From positions 1,387,163-1,451,162 of the forward strand of contig NW_006766883.1 in assembly GCF_000275845.1 (NCBI RefSeq): a stretch of DNA of 64,000 nt, written 5' to 3'. The notes below the pieces were generated by a model that was not told where the DNA came from, searched no databases, and was given only the letters and a program-made list of their open reading frames with translations. The stretch is from Dichomitus squalens LYAD-421 SS1 (Eukaryota > Basidiomycota > Agaricomycetes > Polyporales > Polyporaceae). Of the stretch, positions 1 through 11,330 are shown piece after piece (positions within the stretch are counted from its first letter, which is position 1; each line of letters opens with the position of its first letter). The position numbers were made by a program, and so were the translations under genes.

Positions 1-762
1 CCGAGCCAATGGTGAACGCAGAGAAACCGTCAAACCTCCTGGTTTACGGCACACCAGCAGTGGACACGAAGTTTGAGCCCGCTCTCGAGTTGGTCAAGCC
101 ACCTCCAAGGTTCGGACTGCTCCTAGTAGGCGGCGCGGCGGTTCGCTGAATGTATATGTATCCTCGGAGACTACACCACGACCACGCCTCCACGTGGTGA
201 CTACTTATGCATCGCGCATTGTTCGTCAGATTCCCCATGATTCTGACATCAGTTTGGGCTCAGTATCACTCTTCCATCCGGAGTGATTATCAGACTCTGC
301 TTGGAGTCACGCAGGAATCAATGCTACGCCTCGTGACAATGACGAGCTTGAGAAAACACATTGAATGCTGGAAGCTGCAGTCAACTAAAACGTGCCTCGG
401 AAGTTAATTCACGTTTAAACTGCTCGATCATACGTGCCCATTCTCCGATCAATGCTATTCTATAATCACGCTGCCCATGTCAATAGGGTATTGACGCAAT
501 GAGTTCGAATGATCAGGAATGGCGTTCATCAGCCACGGCACGCACACCAACGTGTGCATATACTTCACATAACCAATTCTGGCTCACTTACCCCTTATCA
601 TGTTGAGCCATTGAATGAAAGCGCACTCTTTCGGAGCGACCATGGCTGCGGCCGCGCGGCCGAGAACGTCAAATCTCTGATATGTACACTCAATGTGATC
701 TCTGGTGATCCCGGGAGCCTGGGCGGGACACGGTGACACCGCCTGCCGCGGCCTTGCAGCTA
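1..762. other. No gene recognised
   Basis: Only short unrelated open frames are present, with no splice pattern or protein similarity I could recognise. It may be the flank of a repeat-rich patch that includes the inverted-repeat element next to it. Confidence 0.4.
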
Positions 763-1171
763 ATGGATGACTTCCCATAAGAATCTACGGCTCTGGAGTG
801 TCCGTAGACCTATATCGGAGCTCTAATCTGTCTAGAGATCTCGGGCGCTCAATGATCAGGCAGGGATATCCGGAGAGCGTCTAGTGCTATGCACGTGTTC
901 TCTTGGGCCTTACATCAGCACCCAATGTAGTAGGTGATTGATCCCAACACAATTTGTAATGATGGCACCTTCCTTTCGAGTCGTTTACGACCTCAAGCGA
1001 GCATCTACGGCTGCGTTTAGGCCCCCTTCTAGATTTTGGGCGCTTGCAGCATCTACGGACGTCGGTCTCAAAAGCGGAGTACAAATCGTTGTCGGCATCT
1101 CGGCGGATAGGACACTTTCAATATCTACGGACGACAAAATGGCCGTAGATCCTTATGGGAAGTCATCCAAT
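763..1171. mobile_element. Short non-autonomous inverted-repeat element (MITE-like), copy 1
   Basis: The two ends are imperfect inverted repeats: the left end begins ATGGATGACTTCCCATAAG, and the right end read in reverse complement begins ATTGGATGACTTCCCATAAG. The motif TCTACGG, or its complement, recurs at least six times inside (near 781, 797, 1003, 1051, 1121 and 1143). A second copy of similar length with the same ends lies at 22173-22592. No coding capacity is evident in the roughly 410 bp, so it would need a transposase supplied elsewhere. I found no clear target-site duplication, so the superfamily is unknown and the exact outer boundary could shift by a few bases. Confidence 0.75.
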
Positions 1172-1620
1172 CAACATCTTCAGCCAGTTTCCGCCGCAAC
1201 AATGCGTTATCTGGATCACAGGACGGAAGCAACGCAGATCGGCTTCTGTTCTTCTCGCTCCCCCCGTCCCAGGCCCTATGAAGGACGGCTCAGCCTCCGT
1301 AATTCCGCTCTCGCCTTGAGCACTCAACACGGCTCCGTCCCAGCAGCACTGGCAGTTGCTGGCTCCCTGGACTGAATTCCCAGCTTCCCAGCTTCCTGGA
1401 CGAGGTTCGAGGCAGCACGCGGGACCGGAGTTGATCTCTGGACGAGCACGACACGAAGACTACGGGCTGCCCCAGTTACAATCACGATCGCAACGACGAC
1501 GGACGAGACTCCAGGAGACTTTTAGGTTGTAGCCCGGGGTAACAGTATGCAAGGTACGGTTTGGCACTTTACGCAGCTGGTACTGAGCCGGGATCGCTCC
1601 CCGGCAAGTGTGGAACAAGC

Positions 1621-3093
1621 ATGCTAACGGACCGTGGAATTTACGCAGCGCCGACCCCACTAGACTTGCGGGACCTCTCGTCGGTATTCTTCGCTATCCA
1701 TCTTGTCGGTGGACATATCGGACTGCCGATTGTAGTCGCAACGTTCCTTATCTCGAAGACGGCAAATCGCCATCCCACTGTCATTAACTTCTGTATTGTA
1801 TGGATACTGTATTCTATCATCTACTGTCTTCTGTGAGTATCATTGAAAGCATTCGCTGCTTTCGAGACGTGCTAAATAAGTGGTAGCCTTTATCGCGGGG
1901 ATGTCTGGTTAGACGACCCGCCACACGACTTGTGTTTAGCACAAGCAGCCATGAACTACGCGGCCCCTCCTATGGCTGTTGTGGCCGGTCTCGAGGTCGT
2001 TCTTCAGGTGAGTCCTATGCAGGCCGCGCGCTCAGTTGAGGGCCATTGCAGGGCTAAGAACGCATTTAGATCTGGAGCACCTTCCTAGAGCCATGGAAGG
2101 AAGCTCGGCTTGCTTGCATACCCCGTTGGGTCAAGTTGGCTGCGGTACGTTTCTCTGTCACCAGTTTCTCATTGGCCTGTGCCTCACCCATAGTGATACC
2201 AGATTATTTGTCCACCTTACTTGACATTCATATCGTTTGCAATGCCTGCCACGGTAGTCGGATTGCATCACCCAGATTGGGTGGACGTGAAGAACGGACT
2301 CTACTGTGGGCTTACGCACGGATCTTTGTATGTCGTATTGATTTCGACGATCCTTGCTTCTCCGCTGACAGCGTTGTAAACACCCAGCGAGAAGTACGCC
2401 GTGCCTGTCTTCTGCTTCGTCTTCCTTGTCTTCATCATTGGTTTCGAAGGTAGGCTAATGTCATTCTACTTTGTCAGACGATCATCTCATCGTAATCTCC
2501 AGTCGCAAGCATTGTGCAATATGTTCGAGGACGACAGAACATCAAGAGGGACTTCCCGCTGGTGACAGCGAAGAAGCCTTCCCTATCGCCGTGGGCCAGA
2601 GTGAGCATCTCCTGAAATAGCACGTCGCGCGGCTATGTTGATAAACCGTTTCCACTACCAGGCCGCCCTGTTTGTCGTCTATTCTTCTCTAGCTCTTGGG
2701 TAACTTGGTCCATGCAACGCTATATGTTCGCAATGATCTGAGAATAGCCATATAGGGCTGCTATCATGGACCTAAAGCAAGTTTCGAACCCCTTCGCATA
2801 CATGATACAAGCCGCCCTCCCGCTTACAGCTTTCCTCATCTTTGGGTTGCAAAAGGTTGGTCGTATTATTTAGAATGTTAACAGAATCTCTGACGATTGC
2901 AAAATTATAGGATGTGCTCTTAGCCTGGCTATCATGTCATCGTCGCCGCCGGTGGAATGGACCTAACAAGGAGGATAGCATCAGAGCGTCCAACGAATCT
3001 CCTCGGGTCACCAGGTCCATCTCGATCGCCTCTGAGGCAACCATCGAATCGACGACACCCATCGGTAGTCATCCCGCGTCGTCAATCGTGTGA
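1621..3093 (+). CDS. Seven-transmembrane receptor-like protein, nine exons
   Basis: The exons are 1621-1832, 1887-2007, 2070-2144, 2203-2327, 2388-2449, 2503-2600, 2662-2699, 2756-2855 and 2911-3093; together they encode 337 aa with all phases consistent. Seven hydrophobic segments can be read: HLVGGHIGLPIVVATFL, VWILYSIIYCLL, the APPMAVVAGLEVVLQ stretch, ICPPYLTFISFAMP, VFCFVFLVFIIGF, ALFVVYSSLALG and IQAALPLTAFLIFGL. A short basic and Ser/Thr-rich tail follows. The pattern, including the Pro-rich start of the third helix, resembles a large family of 7-TM, GPCR-like membrane proteins in mushroom-forming fungi whose ligands are unknown. The role in signalling is inferred from topology only. 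The fourth exon acceptor was set at 2201-2202 because the upstream AG at 2192-2193 would give an immediate stop. The ATG at 1621 is the first that leaves a short N-terminus before helix 1. Confidence 0.75.
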
Positions 3094-3497
3094 CAAAGAC
3101 GAAGGAACACTGCAAAGGGTCAGGTTCTACAAACACCGCGGAGACGCACGGCACCGACTATGGTACGCCATCCGCAAATATTGCCAGGGTGCCGCCCGGA
3201 CGGTTTGGCTTTCGAGCTCTAACATTGCTCAGAAGCCCGCACAGTTGCGACCGCAACTATTCCTCACCTGAGTCCGAAGGGTGTGCACGGCCACGCTGGG
3301 CGGCACGTCCGCTCCCCGTTGGGAGCATGAGAGGGCTCAAGCTTGGTTCCCCGCCGACATCATGGATACGCGGGTTGTCCTCCCAGTCGTAGGGCACGTT
3401 GACAATACAGGAGTGGCGATGGAAGAAGAAAGAAGAGATAAATAGTCCCCGTATGTACAGTACAAACGTAACGTCCAGTAGCCCACACAGCTGTACA

Positions 3498-3921
3498 TCA
3501 TGCGCCGCCTCTGTCTGGAGTATTAGTGGAGAGTCAATTGTATAGGCGGACGATACGCACACTAGAATGTTGTTGCTGCAAAAGTGTGGTCAGAATGGAA
3601 CCGAATAGACCCGCAGAGGAGACGTACATTGGGATGTGGATGAGCTTGACGAAGTAACCAATGAAGCCCATAACCGCGAAACCGATGGCGACAGCCTTAG
3701 AGATCTGGATGAACTCTGCACGGCACGTTAGGAGCCTCCTGCAAGTAGCACCTCTGTAGGAGCAAACCTTTGCGCGAGGGCTTCGTACACCTGGTCAGAA
3801 ACTGTGACAGCGCTGCATGAGACTCGCTTGCGTTCGGCGTCGAAAAATATTAACGCACCTGGTTGCCATCGCGGACGAACTGCTGGGGAATTTCAACAAA
3901 CTCCTTGAGCTTATCAGACAT
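3498..3921 (-). CDS. SSS1: Protein translocation complex subunit Sec61 gamma / SSS1
   Basis: A 70-aa tail-anchored protein spliced from five exons: 3921-3859, 3801-3768, 3715-3628, 3575-3561 and 3510-3498. It starts [15 protein letters not shown] and continues [19 protein letters not shown], which is the conserved cytosolic helix of SecE/Sec61 gamma. A single membrane segment ([20 protein letters not shown]) follows and the protein ends INNILVGGA. It clamps the Sec61 channel in the ER membrane for co- and post-translational import. The last two coding exons are only 15 and 13 nt; they were placed because they restore the family's usual C-terminus exactly. The gene is divergent from the PPR gene at 4223, with a 300-bp shared promoter gap, and convergent with the 7-TM gene. 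Confidence 0.93.
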
Positions 3922-4222
3922 GGCGGTGGACGATACGGAGAACGATACAGAGAGTACTTTTGTGGGGAGAGGGAAAGAGCTGCTGGCGGTCGTGCACGCC
4001 TTGCCGTCGACGTGTACCTCCTTTGATCACGAGACTTTGCTCTGAGGAACAGACGCCCAAGACGTGCATTTGGCCACACCCACCTCACCTCCCAAGTACT
4101 CGTCGTCGTCGCCCCGTCGGACCCTCATCTGCTCATTGCGAGTTGCTGGCAGATGTGCAGGTATGTGCTATCTTGTTACTCGGCATAGTCGATCCCCTGA
4201 ACCCCTGCTCAGCGCCGCATGA

Positions 4223-6568
4223 ATGTTATTGAGGAGGGCATTCGTTGAAGGCAGACGTATTCAAGCTCGTCATCCGTTGCGCCCTCGTTCTTCGATCCAC
4301 TCCCGCACTACCTCTTTGGCTGCACAACCTACTCAGCAACATGTTAACAAACATCGGGAATCAACGACCCTCCAGGTCTCCGACCATGCTCCCGCACGTG
4401 CCTTCATCAAGGAGATAGAACACTTCCATGCTGTAGTCAGCGCAGGTGGGAGAAAAACCCCCCGTCCAGCGTTCAACCGTCTTCGTGGATGTGTCGGTAT
4501 GTTGTCCGACGCGTCTTCTCTGCTCCAAGAGCCGTCGAAATCACTACTCGAGGAAGCCCTCCTGCGCCTGTGCCGATCTCCTTACCCCCACGATTGCACT
4601 ATCGTGAAGGACGGTCTCCTCATGTCCGCTCAGCTTTTGGGAGTTGCGGCGGCAGACTATGCGGCGGACGTATTCAAACGGCTTGTGGACAAGAGCGACG
4701 TCAGGTCCGCTCTCGACTGGCTTTGGGTGACCGGGAAGATGAGCGGTATAGACGTGGGGTACGCGCTCGTCCTTGCTCCGTGGCATCGTCTTCTCGAAGT
4801 AGGAGCAGGAAACCGGAACGAATACCTCATTGCCAACGCCCTCACGAAGATGGAGCGCCTCAAAGTCTCCCCGACTGTGGATACCGGTAGGATCATCGTC
4901 GCAGCAATGTTTCGTTCTGCTTCTCTTGACAAAGCCCGGCCTCCTCCGTCCTATGACACGATGAAGCATCTCATCAACCTCTTCCACTCCGCCGGGATCC
5001 CGTACGACGAGCATACGCTCAGCGTCATCAAAGAGGGGTACACTGATGCAGACGAGGAGATCGGTCGACGAGTAGAGCTCTTGTACACCTCGACGCTCGT
5101 TCGACCTGGGACAGGGCTCTCGGAGGCGCGAATGCACGAGGCTCTTGCTTCCACAGCGGCCAATGGTACGCGAAAGCAAGTTCTTCGACAACTGCGACGA
5201 TTCCAGGAGGTTGGACTCAGGCCATCCGAAGACACCCTCTTCTCCGTTCTAGGTGGCGACGCCAAGATAGACGACTATGATTACTGGTGCAAGACCTTAG
5301 GAGTCAGCGGAGGCTCCAAGGCCGCCGCAAAGGTCATGCAGAACGTTCTCGCAGCGGGAGGCTCATCGGGACCTCGGCTGGTCGAGTTCTACCAGCACGA
5401 GAGGAACAAGGGGTACACAGTGTCCTCCTATATGCTCCATTTCGCCATTCAAGCTCTCTTATCTTCCGCTCTCGCCGCTCCCTCTGAACGAGCTGTCGAG
5501 ACAGCACTTGCACTCTATCGTGACTTCATACGCGAGGACGACGCAGCCAGTCCGGACAAGGACGACCATTCAAGGCGGAAACATCCCGAACCGCGGACAT
5601 ACCAACTGCTCCTTCGTACCCTCACGCGCGGTTACGACAAGAAGTACCTTCCCGTCGCCATCTCCCTCATGGACGACATGCGGCGATTCGACGTTGATCT
5701 CGACCCCCAGACCACTGCCAGCGTGATCATTCTCCTCATGCGTGCCTGTCCTACGCCTGCCGAGTCTTTCGAGACGTACCGTCTACTGGGCAAGCCTCCA
5801 GACCAGTCAGACAAGCCCCATCTGGACGAGGAGGGATATAACGCTATCCTCGATACGTTCTGCAAACTCAAGACGTGGCCCGACGGCATCCCGTCGACGA
5901 AGCACTTTTTCCAGATCGTCACCGACATGCGCAAACACGGCCTCGAGCTCAACCACAAGGCTTACACCATTATCATCGGCCACCTCGCCCGCCTCGCCAC
6001 CGCCGCCTCGTCTGCGCCCTCGGTGCTGGAGACGGGCGACGTGCGTACCCAGATCGCGAAAAGCATCGCGCGCGTTCACAATCACCTGAATGTGAACTCC
6101 GGCTTCACGCCCGACGTCGCGCTCTGGAACCAACTCATGGACGCGTACCAGCGCGCGGGGTGCTTCACGGAGGCGTGCCGGATCTGGCAGAAGCTGTTCG
6201 CCACGCGGACGTTCAACAACGTGAGCGTGAGCATCATCATCGACGCCTGCGCATTCAATCAGGCCCACGATATGGCAGTCCGCGTCTTCACCGGCCTCGT
6301 GGACTCGGGGTATCCGATGAACGTGAGGAACTGGAACACGCTCCTGGAGTGTCTTTGCCGACTGGACAAGATTGATGAGGCGATGAAGGTGCTGTGTCTG
6401 GAGATGATGGGCAGAGAAGACGGAATTGAGCCGGACAAGGAGTCCATACGGATACTGCTCAAATTCGCCGCGAAGCACGGCCAGGAGCCAGAGGTGCGGT
6501 CGAAGATCAAACGGTTCCTACCTAAGTTGTACTATTCCTTACAGAGTGAAATGGGATGGCAAAGTTGA
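4223..6568 (+). CDS. Mitochondrial pentatricopeptide repeat (PPR) protein
   Basis: An intronless 781-aa frame. The first 30 or so residues are rich in Arg and Ser and lack acidic residues after the first Glu, as expected for a mitochondrial presequence. Helical-repeat units of about 35 residues are visible in the second half, for example WNQLMDAYQRAGCFTEACRI, IIIDACAFNQAHDMAVRVF and WNTLLECLCRLDKIDEAMKV, each with the PPR helix-turn-helix pattern. PPR proteins bind organellar RNA and act in its processing, stability or translation. The target RNA cannot be told from the sequence, and no catalytic domain was seen. Its 3' end converges on gcvP with about 175 bp between the stops. Confidence 0.85.
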   Translation: MLLRRAFVEGRRIQARHPLRPRSSIHSRTTSLAAQPTQQHVNKHRESTTLQVSDHAPARAFIKEIEHFHAVVSAGGRKTPRPAFNRLRGCVGMLSDASSLLQEPSKSLLEEALLRLCRSPYPHDCTIVKDGLLMSAQLLGVAAADYAADVFKRLVDKSDVRSALDWLWVTGKMSGIDVGYALVLAPWHRLLEVGAGNRNEYLIANALTKMERLKVSPTVDTGRIIVAAMFRSASLDKARPPPSYDTMKHLINLFHSAGIPYDEHTLSVIKEGYTDADEEIGRRVELLYTSTLVRPGTGLSEARMHEALASTAANGTRKQVLRQLRRFQEVGLRPSEDTLFSVLGGDAKIDDYDYWCKTLGVSGGSKAAAKVMQNVLAAGGSSGPRLVEFYQHERNKGYTVSSYMLHFAIQALLSSALAAPSERAVETALALYRDFIREDDAASPDKDDHSRRKHPEPRTYQLLLRTLTRGYDKKYLPVAISLMDDMRRFDVDLDPQTTASVIILLMRACPTPAESFETYRLLGKPPDQSDKPHLDEEGYNAILDTFCKLKTWPDGIPSTKHFFQIVTDMRKHGLELNHKAYTIIIGHLARLATAASSAPSVLETGDVRTQIAKSIARVHNHLNVNSGFTPDVALWNQLMDAYQRAGCFTEACRIWQKLFATRTFNNVSVSIIIDACAFNQAHDMAVRVFTGLVDSGYPMNVRNWNTLLECLCRLDKIDEAMKVLCLEMMGREDGIEPDKESIRILLKFAAKHGQEPEVRSKIKRFLPKLYYSLQSEMGWQS

Positions 6569-6744
6569 GACTATTCGATAGCGATGCGTGCAATCTATTG
6601 CGTGAACGATAACGTGCAAGGTATAATACAGATGTGTGCGCGTGGTTGAACAGTACGCTGGTCGGGGCGGGACATCCGGGAGAGCGAAAGCCCATGTAAT
6701 AACGTATACTAACATCTCTACGATGGTCCATTAGGTGTGTTCAT

Positions 6745-8966
6745 TCAGTGGGTAGAGGCAAGTTCCTCTACGGAGGGACAGTCGCACTAGAACGACACGG
6801 TCAGTTACCGGCTACGGAGGCTGTATATCAATTACTCACGATGAGGTGGAGGTCGCCGTAGGCATCATCGATGCGGGAGGTGGTGGGCCAGAACTTCCTC
6901 TCAAGGAGCCATGGCACGGGGTATGCAGCAGTCTGACGGGAATAGGGACTGCGGACAGATGTCAGCGAGGTCAGTATGCGGCACGATCCAGAAGTTCTCA
7001 CCGATTCCACTCCTCTTCGGAGAGGGCGATGACGGAGATGGGATGGGGTGCGTTCTTTAGGACATTGTTGTCCTTGGGCTGCTTGCCGGTGATGATATCC
7101 TCTGCCTCCTTGCGGATTTGGATCATGGCATCACAGAACCTGCGGGAGCATTTGAGCAATTGACGGAGATGAGGAGTACGCGTGATCTTTGACGTACCTA
7201 TCGATCTCCTCGAGGGTCTCAGACTCAGTGGGCTCGATGAGCATGCAGGTGGGAGTGGGCCAGGAGCAGGTGGGCGGGTGGAAACTGTAGTCTTGCAGAC
7301 GCTTCGCGAAGTCCATGACCTTCAGTCCAGCGGCCTTGTCGAACTCGGCGAGGTCAATCAGGAGCTCATGGGCGACGCGGTTGTTGCCGTTCTTGTAGCG
7401 GAGGGTGTAATGTCCGGACAAACGGTGGGCCATGTAGTTCGCGTTCAGAAGCGCGACCTTCGAGGCATCAGACAAGCCAGAGCCTCCAAGCATCTTGATG
7501 TACGCCCAGGAGATCAAGAGGATAGATGCGCTTCCGAAGGGGGCTGCTGCGACGGCCTCAATTGCCTTGTCACCCCCAGTAGCAACGAGAGGATGTGATG
7601 GAAGGAAGGGCGCAAGGTGCCCGGCAACGCAAATAGGGCCGACACCGGGTCCACCGCCGCCGTGAGGACTAAAGTCGATGTGTCAGCGGCCAAAACCCAA
7701 TATGCTCAGACCTCGAAACTCACATGGCGAATGTCTTGTGCAAGTTCATATGGCAGACATCACCTCCGCAGATGGCAGGGTTTGTAAGACCGATCTGCGC
7801 GTTGAGGTTAGCGCCGTCCAGATAGACCTGACCACCATTATCGTGGATGATCTTGCACGCGTCTTGCACCCCGTGTTCGAAGACACCGAACGTCGACGGA
7901 TAGGTGATCTAAGGCATTCATGAGTATCGCTTAGGAAGAATGAGTAACGAAGACGTACCATGAAAGCTGCCAGGTTGTCCTTGTGCTTCTCGGCCTTTGT
8001 GCGTAAATCCTCTAGGTCGAGGTTCCCATCTGCATGAGTCTTGACGGGAACAACCTTGAGACCTGCCATGACAGCAGACTGCGAAGGAACCGTCAGTCGA
8101 AGAAGGAAAACATACGGATGCTAAACACTTACTGCAGGATTTGTGCCGTGCGCGCTGAGAGGGATAAGGCAGATATCTCGGTGACCCTGCCCACGAGACT
8201 CGTGGTATGCCCTGATAACAGACAAGCCAGCGTACTCGCCAGCGGCACCGGAGTTGGGTTGGAGGGAGCACGCAGCGAAACCGGTGATCTTGCGGAGGTC
8301 TTCCTCCAATTCCTGCGACAACCCGTCGATTGAGATCTCACTACAGACGAAAGAAGATGGCTTACCTTGATGACCTGGAGATAACCCTCAACCTGGTCCT
8401 TGGGCGCGAAGGGATGCACCGGGCTGAACTCGGGCCAGGTGAGCGGGACCATGCTGCTCGTGCTGTTCAGCTTCATCGTGCAGCTACCAAGGGGGATCAT
8501 CGCATGCTCCAGGCCAAGGTCCTTCGACTGGAGATGGTAGATGTAGCGGAGCATCTCCGTCTCAGAGTGGTGCGTGTTGAAGACCGGATGGGGTAGTATC
8601 CTGGAGGTGCGACGCAGAGGGTCGGGGACGGCAAGGGTCTCAGGCGGGGTAAGGTCGCTTGCGGAGATGGCAGGCTGGGAGGCGGCCCTAGCGAAGACAT
8701 TGATCAAGGACACGACGTCTTCCGCGCCGACGCTCTCGTCCAGAGTCAGCCCAACGTGCTTGGCATCGACCTTGCGCAAGTTGATGCCGGCTGCCAGGGC
8801 GGCGGCGTGGACCGCATCCGCATCCTTGACTGCACTGCTGACGTCGATGGTGAGGGTGTCAAAGAAGTGAGTGCTGACTGCCTTGTAACCATAATACTCC
8901 ACCGCAGTCTTGACCGTCTGCGTCAGACAGTGGACTTTCTGGGCGATACGCTGCAAGCTGACGGGG

Positions 8967-8998
<32 letters not shown>

Positions 8999-10325
8999 CG
9001 CGAGGAGCGCCTGACTCGTGCAGATGTTGCTAGTAGCCTTCTCGCGACGGATGTGCTGCTCACGAGCTGGATATCATGAGTACACGTCAAAGCAGATATT
9101 CAGATTCCAACATACTCTGAAGGGCCAGACGATACGCCGGCTTCCCGTTGACATCGCGACTACGACCGATGAGACGACCAGGCATCTTCCGCTTGAGCTT
9201 GTCCGTGCATGCAAAGAATGCGGCGTGAGGACCGCCATAGCCAGCAGGAACACCGAAGCGAGCAGAGTTGCCGAGAACGATGTCCGCGCCCCATTCACCG
9301 GGCGGCTTGAGCATCGTAAGCGCCAGGAGGTCGGTAGCGCAGACCAGAAGAGCGCCTGCGGTATGTACGGAATGTGCCAAACCGGAGAAGTCTTTGACGG
9401 CACCGTTGACATCCGGATACTGGACGAGCACGCCACAGAGGTCCTTCCGAAGGGCTTCGTCGTCAAGATCCTCCAACGCATCACCGACAACCAGTTTGAT
9501 ACCAAAACCCTTAGCGCGAGTCCTGAGCACGGCGACGGTCTGAGGGGCGACTCCGTTGTCCGCGAAGAAGGTGCGCTTTTTGCCGTTTGATCCGGTAAAG
9601 GCCATGACCATGCCCTCGGCTGCAGCCGTGGCTTCATCCAAAAGAGACGCGTTGGCGATGTCCATCGACGTCAATGACATCACCATCGCCTGGAAGTTCA
9701 CCAGCGACTCGAGACGACCTGCCAGAGACGAGCCAGACGCGTTTAGGACATACCCAATCACAGAACAATCAAGTAGGCGTACCTTGGGCGATCTCAGGCT
9801 GGTAGGGAGTGTACGGCGTGTACCAAGCCGGGCTTTCCATAACCTGTACGTCATAGTCATGTAAACTTCCAAAGAGCGCGAACCGAGCAGAAGAATACGG
9901 CATACATTCCGCAAAATGACAGGTGGTACCACCGCGTTGTGGTAGCCCATACCAATGTAGCTCTTGAACGGCTTGTTCGCTCTGCCCAGCTCTTTCGCGC
10001 GCTGGAACAACTCCGACTCGCTGAGAGACGGGATAGAGTCGTTGCTGACGGATGTGGCAGAAGTCCTGATTTTGTCCGGGACAGTGTCGGCAATGAACGC
10101 GTCCATGGAATCGTAACCAAGTTTCTTCAGCATATGCGATATTTCATGGTCGTCGGGACCGATATGGCGGTCGGCGAAGGTGTCCAACGGCGTGAAGAGG
10201 GATGAGGGCGCCTTAGCAGTCGCGAGACCGCGCGCGGGTGACTTGAAATGGGCGCGATTCGTCGCGCGGGCATGAACAGCAAAGGGCCGGACCAGGAGGG
10301 CGGAGAGGTTACGGAGGACCGCCAT
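6745..10325 (-). CDS. GCV2: Glycine dehydrogenase (decarboxylating), P-protein of the glycine cleavage system
   Basis: Eleven exons (10325-9906, 9843-9783, 9718-9116, 9066-8366, 8312-8133, 8078-7959, 7908-7724, 7668-7198, 7139-7002, 6948-6840, 6786-6745) encode 1009 aa, the normal family length. The enzyme is PLP-dependent; it decarboxylates glycine and passes the aminomethyl group to lipoylated H-protein in mitochondria. The N-terminus is an Arg/Ala-rich presequence, followed by [20 protein letters not shown] and [18 protein letters not shown], both diagnostic. The PLP lysine lies in [20 protein letters not shown] and is preserved across an exon junction. The glycine-rich [17 protein letters not shown] motif and the C-terminal [19 protein letters not shown] are also present. 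All intron phases agree. The 10321-10330 context places the ATG just after a GC-rich leader. Confidence 0.96.
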
Positions 10326-11330
10326 GGGCGGGCAGGGGCCACCTTTCGACCCGGTGAGGGGACGGTGTGGAGATGGGAGTTGGAGAAGAATGCTGGGGGG
10401 AGACGATGGGGTGAGGGGCGGCCATAATTTTCTAGGCGTAGTGTTCACCGAGCCATTCACCGAGTAAAAGCAGGCCCTTATCGTCCAACCCGTCCTCCTC
10501 ACTTTTTACATACTCGCTTCCCCGCCCCGGCGCTCCGACAGGCGTCTCTCCCCCGCCTTTGCCCTCCCAGCCTGGTCCCGGGCGGTCTCCCCTTATTCAC
10601 TAGTAGATACGCCCCATGGAACCTCCAACTCGACTTTGACATCGTTACTACGCATTTCGTCGTAAAACGATCTGTCATGTGAGGCAAGTGACATGCCATA
10701 GCCAAACGGACCCTGCTCACGGGGTAGCACTCTACGCGCTGTTCCGCGTGGTGAAAAAGTTTTTTGCACTGACTCGGCTCCATGCTCCTCCGTTCCGAGT
10801 CCTCGATCCCGCCGCTTCTCTCCCAAATCTGGAAAACCCCGCCACCGAAGCCTTATGTTGCGCTCCCGCTTGAACTACGTAAGGCCTAGACGCCTCCCAC
10901 GCGACGTTTGAGGTCGTCAGCTCAGCAACGCGTTGACCTGTTGCCTATAAAATTGGACATCGCCTGTATAACCTGCGCGCAGATCTGCGATGAACCTCTT
11001 ATCTGGAAGCTCGCCTAGACGGTCCAGGCCAGTGGGAATATCACATTCACGTACATCGCTGCTCGGCGTTGCTTTACCGCGCAAAGATATGTAAGTACAA
11101 ACACGTAAACCCTTCTAGTTGTACAGTGAAGCCCGTAACCATTCAACTGAGTACTGGCACAATGCTGGCGTCGGAAAGCGCGTAGTGCGTAGGAACACGT
11201 CACGGCATGAGCGCCATCCCATCGGCGTACGCGAAGCGTATAAATCCTACTACATCCTCCGACTGCTTCCTGTTCAGGAGGATCGCCGACGGCTTAAGAA
11301 TCTCTCCAAGTCCAAGCATTTGATGCGCAC
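10326..11330. other. Intergenic DNA between ARMH3-like gene and gcvP
   Basis: About 1 kb that holds the promoter side of gcvP and the 3' side of the next gene. Short open frames occur on both strands, but none shows family similarity or consistent splice sites. Nothing further could be supported. Confidence 0.5.

Noticed and set aside
2450..2477. 28-bp intron in the 7-TM gene ending at ttgtcag
   Set aside because: Using this acceptor gives a hydrophilic frame unrelated to the family. The later acceptor (2502) keeps the reading frame into a basic loop and the next helix.
5807..6478. 223-aa minus-strand frame within the PPR gene
   Set aside because: Antisense shadow. The repeat pattern is on the plus strand.
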